Shown here: positions 23,946 to 32,784 of the stretch, piece by piece
How positions within the stretch are numbered: position 1 is the first letter of the stretch
How the letters are laid out: every line of letters starts with the position of its first letter
Assembly: GCA_965208815.1 (NCBI GenBank)
Contig: OZ242357.1
Location: forward strand, 868,001-932,000
Direction of reading: 5' to 3'
Length of the DNA stretch: 64,000 bases
From: Bin55 sp009840545
GTDB taxonomy: Bacteria; Pseudomonadota; Gammaproteobacteria; Pseudomonadales; Azotimanducaceae
Position numbers and translations under genes: made by a program
The notes under the pieces: model-generated
Told to the model about the DNA's origin: nothing
Database searches by the model: none
The model's input: the letters and a program-made list of their open reading frames with translations, nothing else

Positions 23946-26198
23946 ATGAGCGAAGCAATCGGCTATCAATATATAGGAACACGACCAATTCGACCTGACG
24001 GGATCGAAAAGGTCACGGGACGCGCCAAATTTGGAGCGGATGAGATTCTGCCCGGGATGCTGTGGGGCAAAGTACTTCGAAGTCCACATGCTCATGCCAA
24101 GGTTCGTTCGATTGATATTTCCCAGGCAGAGCGTATTCCTGGTGTTCTTGCGGTGGTAACCTCAGAAGATTTTCCTAACACACGAACCGGCAGTCCAGGA
24201 TTGAAACGATTTGCTGAAAATATTATTGCTGGCGATAAAGTTCTTTATCACGGCCATGCGGTAGCCGCTGTCGCCGCGTTGTCTTCCGCCGCTGCAGACG
24301 AAGGACTCAATGCCATCAAGGTTGACTACGAGCCTTTGGAATCGGTATTGGATGCTGTAAGTGCGATGCGTGACGACGCTCCTGTGCTGCACGAGGACAT
24401 GTTTACGTCGGGTCTTGAGACACAGCCAAGCAAGCCCTCCAATGTTTCACGAAAACAGACGATTAGCAGGGGCGAAATACAAAAGGGCTTTGAGAGTGCC
24501 GACCACGTTGTGGAGAGAACTTTCATAACGCCGATGGTTCATCAAGGCTACATTGAACCCCACGCATGCACCGGAAACTATCAGGAGAATGGAAAGGCAA
24601 CCGTTTGGTGTTGTACACAAGGCCATTTTGACGTCCGAAACTCTACAGCCCGAATGATGGGAATGGACATGGGCGACTTGAAAGTGACAGCCAGTGAGAT
24701 TGGCGGCGGATTTGGAGGCAAGACGACCATCTACCTCGAACCGCTCGCACTGAAACTGTCGCAGAAGAGTTCACGACCCGTTCGCATGGTAATGACTCGT
24801 GATGAGGTCTTTCGTGCAACTGGACCTGCATCTGGCTCAGTCAACACAATCAAGATCGGATGTAAGGAAGACGGAACGATCACAGCGATGTACGCTGAGC
24901 TCATTTATGAAGCCGGTGCATATCCTGGAAGTCCCGTTGGTGCCGGAAGCATGTGCATTTTCGCTCCTTACGACGTGGAGAATGTCTTAATCGAAGGATA
25001 CGACGTCGTCGTTAATAGACCGCGAGTTGCGGCCTACCGCGCTCCAGGAGCACCTCAATCCATGTACGCGGGCGAGTGCGTAATCGACGAACTTGCACAG
25101 CAGATAGGAATGGACCCCATCGACTTCCGACTCAAGAACGCCGCGCGGGAAGGCACTCAAGCAGCATACGGACCGAAGTTTCAGGCGATAGGGCTTAGAG
25201 AATGCCTGTTAGCCGCCAAACGGCACCCAAACTACCAACGAGAGCTGGGTGAAAACGAAGGCCGAGGTGTTGCAGTTGGCTTTTGGTTCAACGGAGGGAA
25301 TCAGTCAAGTGCAGAAGTTCACATCACAGATTCGGGAATGGTCATGGTCGTTGAAGGGAGTCCGGATATTGGCGGCAGCCGCGCATCGATGGCCCTAATG
25401 GCGGCCGAGACTCTTGGAGTGTCCTACGATCGAGTTCGAGTGAACATTGCAGATACCGACAGCACAGGGTACTGTGCAACCACCGGTGGGAGCAGAACAA
25501 CATTCGCCACTGGTCTGGCAGTTGTAAAGGCCTGTGAAGAGGTGATTGCTGAGTTGCGCAAACGCGCTGCAAGAACTTGGGGCCTGGAAATGGATCAAGT
25601 CGATTGGAGCAAAGGAGTAGCAACGCCTCGACAAGGAGTGAATGTTGAGGCGGATCCTTTGTCGCTTCGTGATCTGGCTCGCGGAGCTGCTCGAACTGGA
25701 GGTCCGATTTCGGGTCGCGCAGCACTTAATGCGCAGGGACCTGGTCCGGCGTTTTCCGTGAACATGTCAGATGTGGATGTCGATCAGGAAACCGGTAGCG
25801 TAACCGTTATCAACTTCACTTCAATTCAGGATGCGGGGACCGCAATCCATCCCGATTACGTGGAAGGACAGATGCAAGGCGGTGCGGTTCAGGGTATTGG
25901 CTGGGCTCTCAACGAGGAGTACATATACGACAACGAAGGTGTGCTCGAAAATCCTGGTTTTCTGGATTATCGAATTCCAGTGTGCTCTGATATTCCCATG
26001 ATCGACACCGAGATTATCGAAGTGCCCAATCCAAATCATCCGTATGGTGTGCGGGGTTGCGGAGAAACTCCAATCGTCGCTCCGCTGGCGGCAATCGGAA
26101 ACGCAGTTAGTCGAGCACTTGATATTCGCATGACCGAATTGCCGATGTCGCCGCCGAGAGTGCTCGAAGCTATTTCGCAGAACGGAACCGAATCTTAG
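23946..26198 (+). CDS. Molybdenum hydroxylase (xanthine-dehydrogenase family) large subunit
   Basis: A 750-residue molybdopterin-binding subunit (AldOx/xanthine dehydrogenase Mo subunit family). Domain order is normal: the ALDOX a/b hammerhead domain (KVTGRAKFGADEILPGMLWGK) to about residue 120, then the large cofactor domain with QGHFDVRN, GGGFGGKTTIYLEP, AYRAPGAPQS, GSRTTFATG and the catalytic glutamate at about residue 707 in RGCGETPIVAPL. Such enzymes insert water-derived oxygen into aldehydes, N-heterocycles or aromatic acyl-CoA. The 2Fe-2S and FAD subunits usually encoded alongside are missing on both sides. Confidence 0.92.
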   Translation: MSEAIGYQYIGTRPIRPDGIEKVTGRAKFGADEILPGMLWGKVLRSPHAHAKVRSIDISQAERIPGVLAVVTSEDFPNTRTGSPGLKRFAENIIAGDKVLYHGHAVAAVAALSSAAADEGLNAIKVDYEPLESVLDAVSAMRDDAPVLHEDMFTSGLETQPSKPSNVSRKQTISRGEIQKGFESADHVVERTFITPMVHQGYIEPHACTGNYQENGKATVWCCTQGHFDVRNSTARMMGMDMGDLKVTASEIGGGFGGKTTIYLEPLALKLSQKSSRPVRMVMTRDEVFRATGPASGSVNTIKIGCKEDGTITAMYAELIYEAGAYPGSPVGAGSMCIFAPYDVENVLIEGYDVVVNRPRVAAYRAPGAPQSMYAGECVIDELAQQIGMDPIDFRLKNAAREGTQAAYGPKFQAIGLRECLLAAKRHPNYQRELGENEGRGVAVGFWFNGGNQSSAEVHITDSGMVMVVEGSPDIGGSRASMALMAAETLGVSYDRVRVNIADTDSTGYCATTGGSRTTFATGLAVVKACEEVIAELRKRAARTWGLEMDQVDWSKGVATPRQGVNVEADPLSLRDLARGAARTGGPISGRAALNAQGPGPAFSVNMSDVDVDQETGSVTVINFTSIQDAGTAIHPDYVEGQMQGGAVQGIGWALNEEYIYDNEGVLENPGFLDYRIPVCSDIPMIDTEIIEVPNPNHPYGVRGCGETPIVAPLAAIGNAVSRALDIRMTELPMSPPRVLEAISQNGTES

Positions 26199-26622
26199 CG
26201 AACATACAGAAACGAGAGAATGGCGAATTCTGCACGGAATTGCAGTTCTCCAATCCTAGTGCAACCGAGTCATTCGTCCGTTAGCACGATGGTTACAACG
26301 CTTGACGTCGACTGGTTGCAAAAATTGGATGCTCATTGCCTGCTGTGTTGTTTGAAGCGATTGAAGAGGACCCCTCAGGTAGCGCGGATATTAGCGCATC
26401 ACGATTTGTGTGCTTGAACTTCACTATCCCCATTGATTGGCGGAAGCAAAGTCTGCTATCGCTTCCCGAAGCATGTGAGTGCACTTCATACCCTGCCATG
26501 GTTCATACATAATCGATGCGCAGCTTGGATCGTGAAAAGCGGTGACCCTCAAAGTCTGAAGGTCACCAGAATTTAGAAAATTAGAACTCCTGCGCATTCA
26601 AATCGAATTTAGGAGTATTCAA
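26199..26622. other. 424-bp gene-free stretch with a hairpin
   Basis: Between the molybdenum hydroxylase and the TTG-started esterase. I find no credible gene on either strand. A GGTGACC/GGTCACC inverted repeat (26541-26547 and 26561-26567, 13-base loop) lies about 55 bases upstream of the esterase start; it lacks a T-tract. Confidence 0.5.
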
Positions 26623-27480
26623 TTGAAAGCACTCGCAATTAAATCGTCCTTATGGATATCCTTAGTCTTTGTCGCCATGTCTGGTGCCGTATCAGCATCG
26701 ACGCAAACGGAAGAGGACGTGATCTATGGCTACAAAGACGGGATGGCGCTCATTTATCACGTTCTTGTTCCAGAGACCAAGAACAATGCAGCAGTGTTGT
26801 TCATTATCAGTGGTGGTTGGTTCTCTTACAAAATTGATATGGACTTCTTGGATTCATGGACTTCCTACCTGACTGACGAAGGTTTTACGGTGTTTGCAGT
26901 CAATCACGGCAGCTCTCCCCGTTACCAGGTGCCCGACGCAGTGACTGATGTCCGTAGAGCTGTGCGACACGTCAGAACGAATGCGGAAAACTTTGAGATA
27001 GACCCGGATCGAATCGGTGTTATGGGTCTAAGCGCTGGCGGTCATCTCTCATTGATGCTTGGATTGACGGGCGACGATGGATCGGAATCTGCAGAAGACC
27101 CCTTAGAACGCGTGTCGAATCGAGTGCAAGCGGTGGTTGCTTACTACCCGGTGGTCGACCTGAAGGAGCTTGTCAGTGATGAGTCCGACTATCCAGCTTT
27201 GCGGTTCGACTCTAGCTTGTCGGCTGAAAACTCTCCGATCGAATTCGTCTCAAGAGATGATCCCCCTGTTCTTCTCCTTCATGGCGACCAAGACGAAGTG
27301 GTTCCCATCGACCATAGTCGCCGAATGTATGCTGCTCTAACTGAAATTGAATCTGTCGTCGAGTTCGAGGTGATTGAAGGAGCAGGGCATAGCTTTCATG
27401 AAGAAGACGACCGAAATCGCGTGGAGAAGCTGACAGTCGACTTCTTCAGCAAGCACCTAGTTAACGAATCGGAAGACTAG
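26623..27480 (+). CDS. Secreted alpha/beta hydrolase (BD-FAE/esterase-like)
   Basis: A 285-residue exported hydrolase. Residues 1-25 form a signal peptide (SLWISLVFVAMSGAVSAS). The oxyanion region is IISGGWFS, the nucleophile elbow is GLSAGGH, the acid lies in LLLHGDQDEVVP and the histidine in GAGHSFHEED. This is the arrangement of BD-FAE and Est-type acetyl esterases. The start codon is TTG at 26623; AGGAG at 26611-26615 is 7 bases ahead, so the start is well supported. It may serve glycan or ester degradation in the periplasm. Confidence 0.87.
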   Translation: MKALAIKSSLWISLVFVAMSGAVSASTQTEEDVIYGYKDGMALIYHVLVPETKNNAAVLFIISGGWFSYKIDMDFLDSWTSYLTDEGFTVFAVNHGSSPRYQVPDAVTDVRRAVRHVRTNAENFEIDPDRIGVMGLSAGGHLSLMLGLTGDDGSESAEDPLERVSNRVQAVVAYYPVVDLKELVSDESDYPALRFDSSLSAENSPIEFVSRDDPPVLLLHGDQDEVVPIDHSRRMYAALTEIESVVEFEVIEGAGHSFHEEDDRNRVEKLTVDFFSKHLVNESED

Positions 27481-27735
27481 CTGCTGCTAGAAGCCATTTC
27501 ACAGAACTCAACGGGTCCGTAGAGAAAAGTCGGAAACAAGAGAAGTGGTAACCCCGCTCAAAGTTCCAGTTGTCAATCTCGTGGCGACCCGTGTCGTTCT
27601 ACGGTTTGTATTACGGGTTCCTGACTCTAGGGTGAGTTCGTTGCAAGAATTCTATGCTCGCGGTCTAATTTGCTTCGTTGTTGTTCAAAGTCGCTTGTAT
27701 TATTAGGTTTTCGCGCGAATAGAAGGTATATCTTG

Positions 27736-28926
27736 ATGCAACCAATATCGGCGGACTCCCATGTCGTTGAAGCAGAAGACGTATTCATTGGTCTCTCAGA
27801 CAAGTTTGGAGACGACGCACCACGAATCATGTATGCAGGGACCAATCGAGATGCAATCGTCATTCCTTCGAAAGGTGCTGCGGGTATACGTCGCCGAATC
27901 GGTATCGCTGGATTGAGAAGGCGTGATGGCGAAGATACGGAAATAACACGTCGGCATGGAAGAAAACCAAATGTCGACGACATGTCTGCTTCGGATGTCG
28001 TCAAGATCATGGCTCAGGGATACGACGGAATTCGAGTGGGAATTCGCGATGGGTCGAAGCGTTTCCTCGATCAGGACGAAGATGGAATTAAAGCTGAATT
28101 TCTGTATCCCGGATTCTTCGGTCTATTCAGTTTTGAAAACCCGCAGTTACTCGTAGCTTGTCAAAGGAACTACAACGACTGGCTTCACGACTACTCAAGC
28201 GCTGGCAATGGTCGTCTCTATGGTCTTGCTGCAATTCCCATTCAAGATCCAGCTGCTGCGCTAACTGAATTAGATCGTGTAGTCAAGATGGGATACAAGG
28301 GTGGATGCATTCCTTGTACTGCGCCTCCGGAACAACCCTATAGCGATCCTTGCTACGACCCAATCTGGTCAAGAGCTGAAGAAGCAAAGTTCCCGCTCTC
28401 AATGCACGTAGGCACGAATGCCTACACACCTCGAGAGTTCCGACAGAACAGAGCATTGAGAGATCCAATTCAAGACTACGCTTCTTCCCAAACCGCCATC
28501 CAACGTACGCTCGTGGATCTAATTTGTAGAGGACCGGCAACACGCCATCCGAACCTCAAGTTTGTTGTTGCCGAGTTCAACGGAGGTTGGATTGCTCACT
28601 GGCTCGACAGAGTAGATCAAGCCATTCAACGAGAGAGCAAGTTTCGAGGAACTAATGACCATTCAGGTGAGAGTCCGCACGATGTGTGGTCTCGGCAGTT
28701 TTATGCAACAATTGAAGATGATCGACCTGCGATCTTGACACGATCGCTCATTGGAGTGGATAACCTTATGTGGGGATCAGACTATCCTCATGTTGATTCC
28801 ACCTGGCCATGTTCACTCAATGTAATCGATGAAATGTTCGATGGAGTTCCTGAATCCGAGCGCACTAAGATTACGCGAACCAACGTAGAGGAGTTGTACG
28901 GACTCGACTTCGCTGAGTCCGATTAG
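27736..28926 (+). CDS. Amidohydrolase_2-family protein (copy 3)
   Basis: A 396-residue member of the same TIM-barrel family as the two other copies in the window. It has ISADSHVVEAEDVF at the N-terminus, LSMHVGTNAY, VVAEFNGGWIAHWLDR and the C-terminal GSDYPHVDSTWPCS loop. The ATG at 27736 follows AGAAGG by nine bases; a TTG at 27670 would add 22 residues without family similarity. It is convergent with a VOC gene 15 bases away. Confidence 0.85.
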   Translation: MQPISADSHVVEAEDVFIGLSDKFGDDAPRIMYAGTNRDAIVIPSKGAAGIRRRIGIAGLRRRDGEDTEITRRHGRKPNVDDMSASDVVKIMAQGYDGIRVGIRDGSKRFLDQDEDGIKAEFLYPGFFGLFSFENPQLLVACQRNYNDWLHDYSSAGNGRLYGLAAIPIQDPAAALTELDRVVKMGYKGGCIPCTAPPEQPYSDPCYDPIWSRAEEAKFPLSMHVGTNAYTPREFRQNRALRDPIQDYASSQTAIQRTLVDLICRGPATRHPNLKFVVAEFNGGWIAHWLDRVDQAIQRESKFRGTNDHSGESPHDVWSRQFYATIEDDRPAILTRSLIGVDNLMWGSDYPHVDSTWPCSLNVIDEMFDGVPESERTKITRTNVEELYGLDFAESD

Positions 28927-28941
28927 TACTCGACGAAGTTG

Positions 28942-29385
28942 CTACTCGGGAGTGGGCGGTTCGTCGGTATCCTGCCCAAATATCAGGACGTGTCCTTCGG
29001 GATCGGTAAGTTCGATTTCCTTCATTTGGTAGAACCGCACTGCGAAATCACCGACAGGGTAGTCTCGTTGGACGATGTGGTCCCGTAGACCGACGACATC
29101 GTCAGTGTAAAAGTAGAAGAGAACTTCGGATAGCTGTCCCTGCTTCGGCTTGGGAGCAGGAATATATGAAGGACTTGCAAGCATCAATCGTACAGGGCCT
29201 CGTTCTAAGGATGCCCAGCCTGAAGTGCCTACATTGTCCATCCTGTCGCGCACTTCAAAGCCTAGTACTTCCCGATAGAATTCGATGGTTGCCTGTACAT
29301 CCTTGCATATCATCATAGGTACGAGTTCTGTAATCGAAGGACTACTCATAATTGGGAATTCCGATGGTTGTTTCATTTGGTCCAA
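28942..29385 (-). CDS. VOC (glyoxalase-fold) protein
   Basis: A 147-residue VOC protein: ELVPMMICKDVQATIEFYREVLGFEV and the C-terminal IELTDPEGHVLIFGQD are clear. Start is uncertain among TTG 29385 (AGAAGAG close upstream), ATG 29376 and ATG 29349 (MSSPSITEL, the first residues of the fold). It lies between amidohydrolase copy 3 (convergent) and the PhyH-type oxygenase (divergent, 54-base gap). Not related in sequence detail to the VOC at 21938-22330 beyond the fold. Confidence 0.82.
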   Translation of the reverse strand: MDQMKQPSEFPIMSSPSITELVPMMICKDVQATIEFYREVLGFEVRDRMDNVGTSGWASLERGPVRLMLASPSYIPAPKPKQGQLSEVLFYFYTDDVVGLRDHIVQRDYPVGDFAVRFYQMKEIELTDPEGHVLIFGQDTDEPPTPE

Positions 29386-29439
29386 TTTTCTCTTCTGTTT
29401 CGGAGATCGAACTAGACATCATCGCTGGTTCGCACTGCC

Positions 29440-30237
29440 ATGAACTATAGAGTCTCTGAGGACGTAAAGACTGAGTTTCGCAGAAGTGGGTACGCGATAT
29501 TGGACTCTGTCATAGACGATAGCACACTTGTTGCGTTGCGGGAAGAGTGCTCATACTTTATGGGCTACATAGATTCGTGGCTTGATTCCAAAGGAAGCGA
29601 AGTCTTCGGAATCACTCATCGCAACAAGCGATACTTTATTGCAAATCGCTACCGACTTCGACCTCGGGTTGCGGAATTTCTATTCAGCGGACTCATGGCC
29701 CAGATTAGTTCAAGCTTCCTGGGACCTGATGTCTATCTCTTTCATGAGCAGTGGGTCGTCAAGGGTGCAGAACAGGGTATGAAATTCGCATGGCATCAGG
29801 ATTCGGGCTATGTCAAGTTTCGGGATCCTTTGACAACCCACAAACCGTACCTGACCTGCTGGTGTGCTCTCGACGACATGACTCGAGAAAATGGAACGAT
29901 TTCTGTACTTCCGCATGGCGAAGTAATTCCTAGAGACTCTATCGCGGATCACATACACGAGCAAGGAACCAACGACCTAGTCGGCTACAACGGCACAAAT
30001 CCAGGAGTAGAAATCGTCGTACCCAAAGGAAGCGTCGTTGTATTCGCAAGCACAGTACTGCATCGCAGTGGGGGCAACCGAACCGACTCACTTCGCAGAG
30101 CATACTTGGCGCAGTATTCATCAGAACCCATCGTGTCATCGAATGGCAAGCTTTGGTCACAGGCTGTCCCATTCTTGTGCGATGGCAAAGTCGTTTACGA
30201 CAAAGAGGGAGATCTTGCCCAAGCTCGCAGGAAATAG
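29440..30237 (+). CDS. Phytanoyl-CoA dioxygenase-family oxygenase (copy A)
   Basis: A 265-residue Fe(II)/2-oxoglutarate oxygenase. The iron ligands H-x-D are in FAWHQDSGYV and the distal histidine in STVLHRSGGNRTDSLRRAY, the arginine there likely binding 2-oxoglutarate. ENGTISVLPHGEV is the family's usual pre-distal segment. The family hydroxylates phytanoyl-CoA, ectoine, or many small molecules; substrate cannot be fixed. ATG at 29440 gives the standard N-terminus. Confidence 0.88.
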   Translation: MNYRVSEDVKTEFRRSGYAILDSVIDDSTLVALREECSYFMGYIDSWLDSKGSEVFGITHRNKRYFIANRYRLRPRVAEFLFSGLMAQISSSFLGPDVYLFHEQWVVKGAEQGMKFAWHQDSGYVKFRDPLTTHKPYLTCWCALDDMTRENGTISVLPHGEVIPRDSIADHIHEQGTNDLVGYNGTNPGVEIVVPKGSVVVFASTVLHRSGGNRTDSLRRAYLAQYSSEPIVSSNGKLWSQAVPFLCDGKVVYDKEGDLAQARRK

Positions 30238-30314
30238 AGCCCCGTTGAAGTCTACTGCTTCTTTGTTACGCAATTCACGAGCAGATGGGTCAACTACCGG
30301 GAAGAAATGAAATC

Positions 30315-31016
30315 ATGAACCGGTATTGGAAGATCCTAATTTCGCCAAGATCATTGTTCGATCAATTCCGCATGGGCATTCCGATATTGTTGCCGCTGGT
30401 ATTGGTCCTTCTAAGTGGTGGAATCTATGTAGGGATTACTGCCTACTTCACAGATGACCAAACTTACAAAGGACACTTGCAAGACCACGCGTCGGCGCAG
30501 AGTGAGATCGACGTGCTGCCCGAGGAAACGCTAGAGCATCTGCAACGTAGCATTGAGGATCCTCAACGAATAGACGAAGCAAGGCGTAGTGCTACGTTCG
30601 TTGCGCCATTGGTATATGCCATTACATTTACTATAGGGTTGGTTCTTCTAGCTTCTTATTACTGGTTGGCCGGCCTTTCGTTCGAGACCCGGATCGGGTG
30701 GGCTAGTTGGTTTGGATTTACTTGCTGGGCAGCCATGCCAACGGTGTACGGATCGGTGATAACGGCAGCCTTGATCTCCTCGCTTGGTATCGAATGGAAA
30801 AACGCACTTTCCCCTCTCACATGGATTGGTTGGACGCAACCTTGGGCCGTACTCTTCACAATTCCTCTCGTTTGGATCGTGTTTATCAGTGTCCATGGAT
30901 TACGGAGTTGGGGTAACAAACGAATTGGAACGAGTGTCATAGTCGTTCTCGTGCCCTATCTCGTATACGTACTGATTGGTAGCTTCTTCATGGGTATACC
31001 TGCCATTGTGGCGTGA
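30315..31016 (+). CDS. Yip1-family membrane protein (copy 1)
   Basis: A 233-residue integral membrane protein with about five hydrophobic helices in a Yip1-like layout. The N-terminus is MNRYWKILISPRSLFDQF, the first helix PILLPLVLVLLSGGIYVG, then an acidic loop, then helices containing ITFTIGLVLL, WFGFTCWAAMPTVYG and PWAVLFTIPLVWIVF. Yip1-domain proteins in bacteria are uncharacterised. The second copy follows after 236 bases and shares the WKILISPR start, the SWxxWFGFxCW block and the ending, so the two are tandem duplicates. Confidence 0.85.
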   Translation: MNRYWKILISPRSLFDQFRMGIPILLPLVLVLLSGGIYVGITAYFTDDQTYKGHLQDHASAQSEIDVLPEETLEHLQRSIEDPQRIDEARRSATFVAPLVYAITFTIGLVLLASYYWLAGLSFETRIGWASWFGFTCWAAMPTVYGSVITAALISSLGIEWKNALSPLTWIGWTQPWAVLFTIPLVWIVFISVHGLRSWGNKRIGTSVIVVLVPYLVYVLIGSFFMGIPAIVA

Positions 31017-31252
31017 ACCAAGCTACAAGTCGAGTTGTACAAGGCGTTCCAATCTCGAACTAGATTCCCGAGAGAGACGGCCCGAGCTGAACTAATACAC
31101 GGTGAGGAAGTGCCTCGGTTCCGGGCACAAACACCGGTACAAACCGGACGGAGATTGACTTGCTTCAGTCATGGGCTTTGTTTGGTGGTTGTAATTCAGC
31201 ACAACGATTTGTTTGCTACTATGAGGGAAACACTTCTGAAAAGGATTGGGTC

Positions 31253-31963
31253 GTGGAAAGACTTTGGAAGATCTTGATTTCTCCGAGACAGGAATTCGAT
31301 GAGATGCGAGAGGACGTATCGATCGTCTTGCCTCTCGTGACGATATTGCTAGTTGCCGGGATCTGTGCGGCGATTACCGTCTACATGACACCGGACGAAA
31401 CGTTCACAGCTGTTGTAGAAGCACAAATCGAAGCGATGGAGAATAGCGGTCAGTCGGAAGCTGCTGAAACGCAAAGGCAATTGATGGATAGTCCAGGAGC
31501 GATTTCCATGATGAGGATGATGGGTGCGATCGGAGCACTCATTGGTGGACCTCTACTCATAGCAATCGGCTTTCTCATACTGGGCACTTTTTACTTTGTT
31601 GTAGGCAAGATTGTGCAATCAGGTGCAAGTTGGGTCGACTGGTTCGGATTCAGTTGCTGGGTTTCCGTTCCAATTGCTGTTGGGGCAGTTCTAACGCTTG
31701 TGCTGGTAGCAATTGGTGGAATGGAGTGGGCGAACGGTCTAGCCGTGCTTGGATGGTTTGGAATGACTGCACCATGGGCTATGGCAATCACAATTCCTGC
31801 CTTATGGACTCTATACATCACGATCAACGGACTGGATAGTTGGTTACAAAAGGGAGTTGTTACGAGTGTCATCGTTGCGCTCATTCCTCTCGTGATTGCA
31901 ATACTCTTTAGTTCCATCGGTGGAAGCGTGAACGAATCCTTTCAAGGCATGATGGGTGGGTGA
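31253..31963 (+). CDS. Yip1-family membrane protein (copy 2)
   Basis: A 236-residue paralogue of the preceding gene. I use the GTG at 31253, preceded by AAGGA, because VERLWKILISPRQEFDEM aligns with the start of copy 1; the frame is open upstream without similarity. Shared features are the SPR-x-x-FD start, a first helix near VLPLVTILLVAG, GASWVDWFGFSCWVSVP and ITINGLDSW. The loop after helix 1 differs (ETFTAVVEAQIEAMENSGQ). Five to six membrane segments expected. Confidence 0.83.
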   Translation: MERLWKILISPRQEFDEMREDVSIVLPLVTILLVAGICAAITVYMTPDETFTAVVEAQIEAMENSGQSEAAETQRQLMDSPGAISMMRMMGAIGALIGGPLLIAIGFLILGTFYFVVGKIVQSGASWVDWFGFSCWVSVPIAVGAVLTLVLVAIGGMEWANGLAVLGWFGMTAPWAMAITIPALWTLYITINGLDSWLQKGVVTSVIVALIPLVIAILFSSIGGSVNESFQGMMGG

Positions 31964-32784
31964 AGGCCGCGTTCAACACTCCGTTGAATATAGACTCAAT
32001 TTCAATCTCTAATTTGTAGATTGGCAACCACGCCAAGTAGGCTGATTCAAAATGTAATCTTGAATCAGCCTACTTTGACGGTGATCGGTTGTTGTGATTT
32101 TCGAGACTTGTAGCAATATCACGAATTGTCAAGGCTTGATTCTCTACAACTGCTCGCTCATACTAAAGTTTGAACTGGACCGTTTTAAGTCAAGCGGTTG
32201 GTCACCAAACGCAATCGAAAGCAATCCTAGATCTCTGACACATGACTCGAGGCGAGAAAGAGCAATTGAGGCCTTTTCTCAATCGAGTTGGAATTGAGAG
32301 TAAGCTTTATTTATGTGAATTAAGTTAATGATATTGCTAAATAATACATCTCGGATTGGCTGTTGTTTCCTGTAGCGCACGCTCTAGTCTGGCATGGAGC
32401 GAGAGACATAAGCCTCTTGTTCTAGATTTCGTCAGAACTCACCATCTGACCTCTAGCATCTTAGTCAAACTGAGACAACCATGCGGGATCGCTGTTCTCA
32501 AATTGCTATGCTTTACAGATAGAAGTAATGGGACCAATTATGATTAAATATCAATAGGTTATGAGATGAGTCATCTAGAGAGACATTGAAGACCTGGCGG
32601 ACGACGCCCCTACATTATTTTAGGCTAACAGAACGTACACCACAACTCGATCTTGTTCCATGCGTCTCTTTGTGAGCTGGGTCGTATAATTTTGTGGAAC
32701 TAGTGAAAAGTACTCTGGATTCACTTAGAGTGACTAAATGGAGAGAACTATGCTAAGAAACAATTATGGGCGTCGCCAATCCTC
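31964..32784. other. 821-bp gene-free, AT-rich stretch
   Basis: No open frame here has family-like sequence, and stops are frequent on both strands. It begins with the hairpin at 32035-32075. A shorter one, ATTGAG-gcctttt-CTCAAT, lies near 32265. A perfect TATAAT hexamer at 32685-32690 could be a -10 element for the hydrolase at 32785, but no matching -35 lies 16-18 bases upstream. It could hold an RNA gene or a decayed gene; I see no diagnostic element. Confidence 0.6.
32035..32075. repeat. Perfect 16-bp inverted repeat with 9-base loop
   Basis: Arms 32035-32050 (AAGTAGGCTGATTCAA) and 32060-32075 are exact reverse complements around AATGTAATC. It lies 71 bases after the second Yip1 gene. 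Only TTTG follows, so it is not a classic U-tract terminator, though it could stop transcription in both directions or protect a 3' end. Confidence 0.85.

Noticed and set aside
26293..26500. Possible decayed gene before the esterase (segments like DISASRFVCLNFTIPIDW in one frame)
   Set aside because: Open frame is too short, no start or recognisable family, and stops break it; treated as non-coding.
32685..32690. TATAAT as a defined promoter for the hydrolase at 32785
   Set aside because: Perfect -10 hexamer but no -35 element at 16-18 bases upstream; kept only as a comment.
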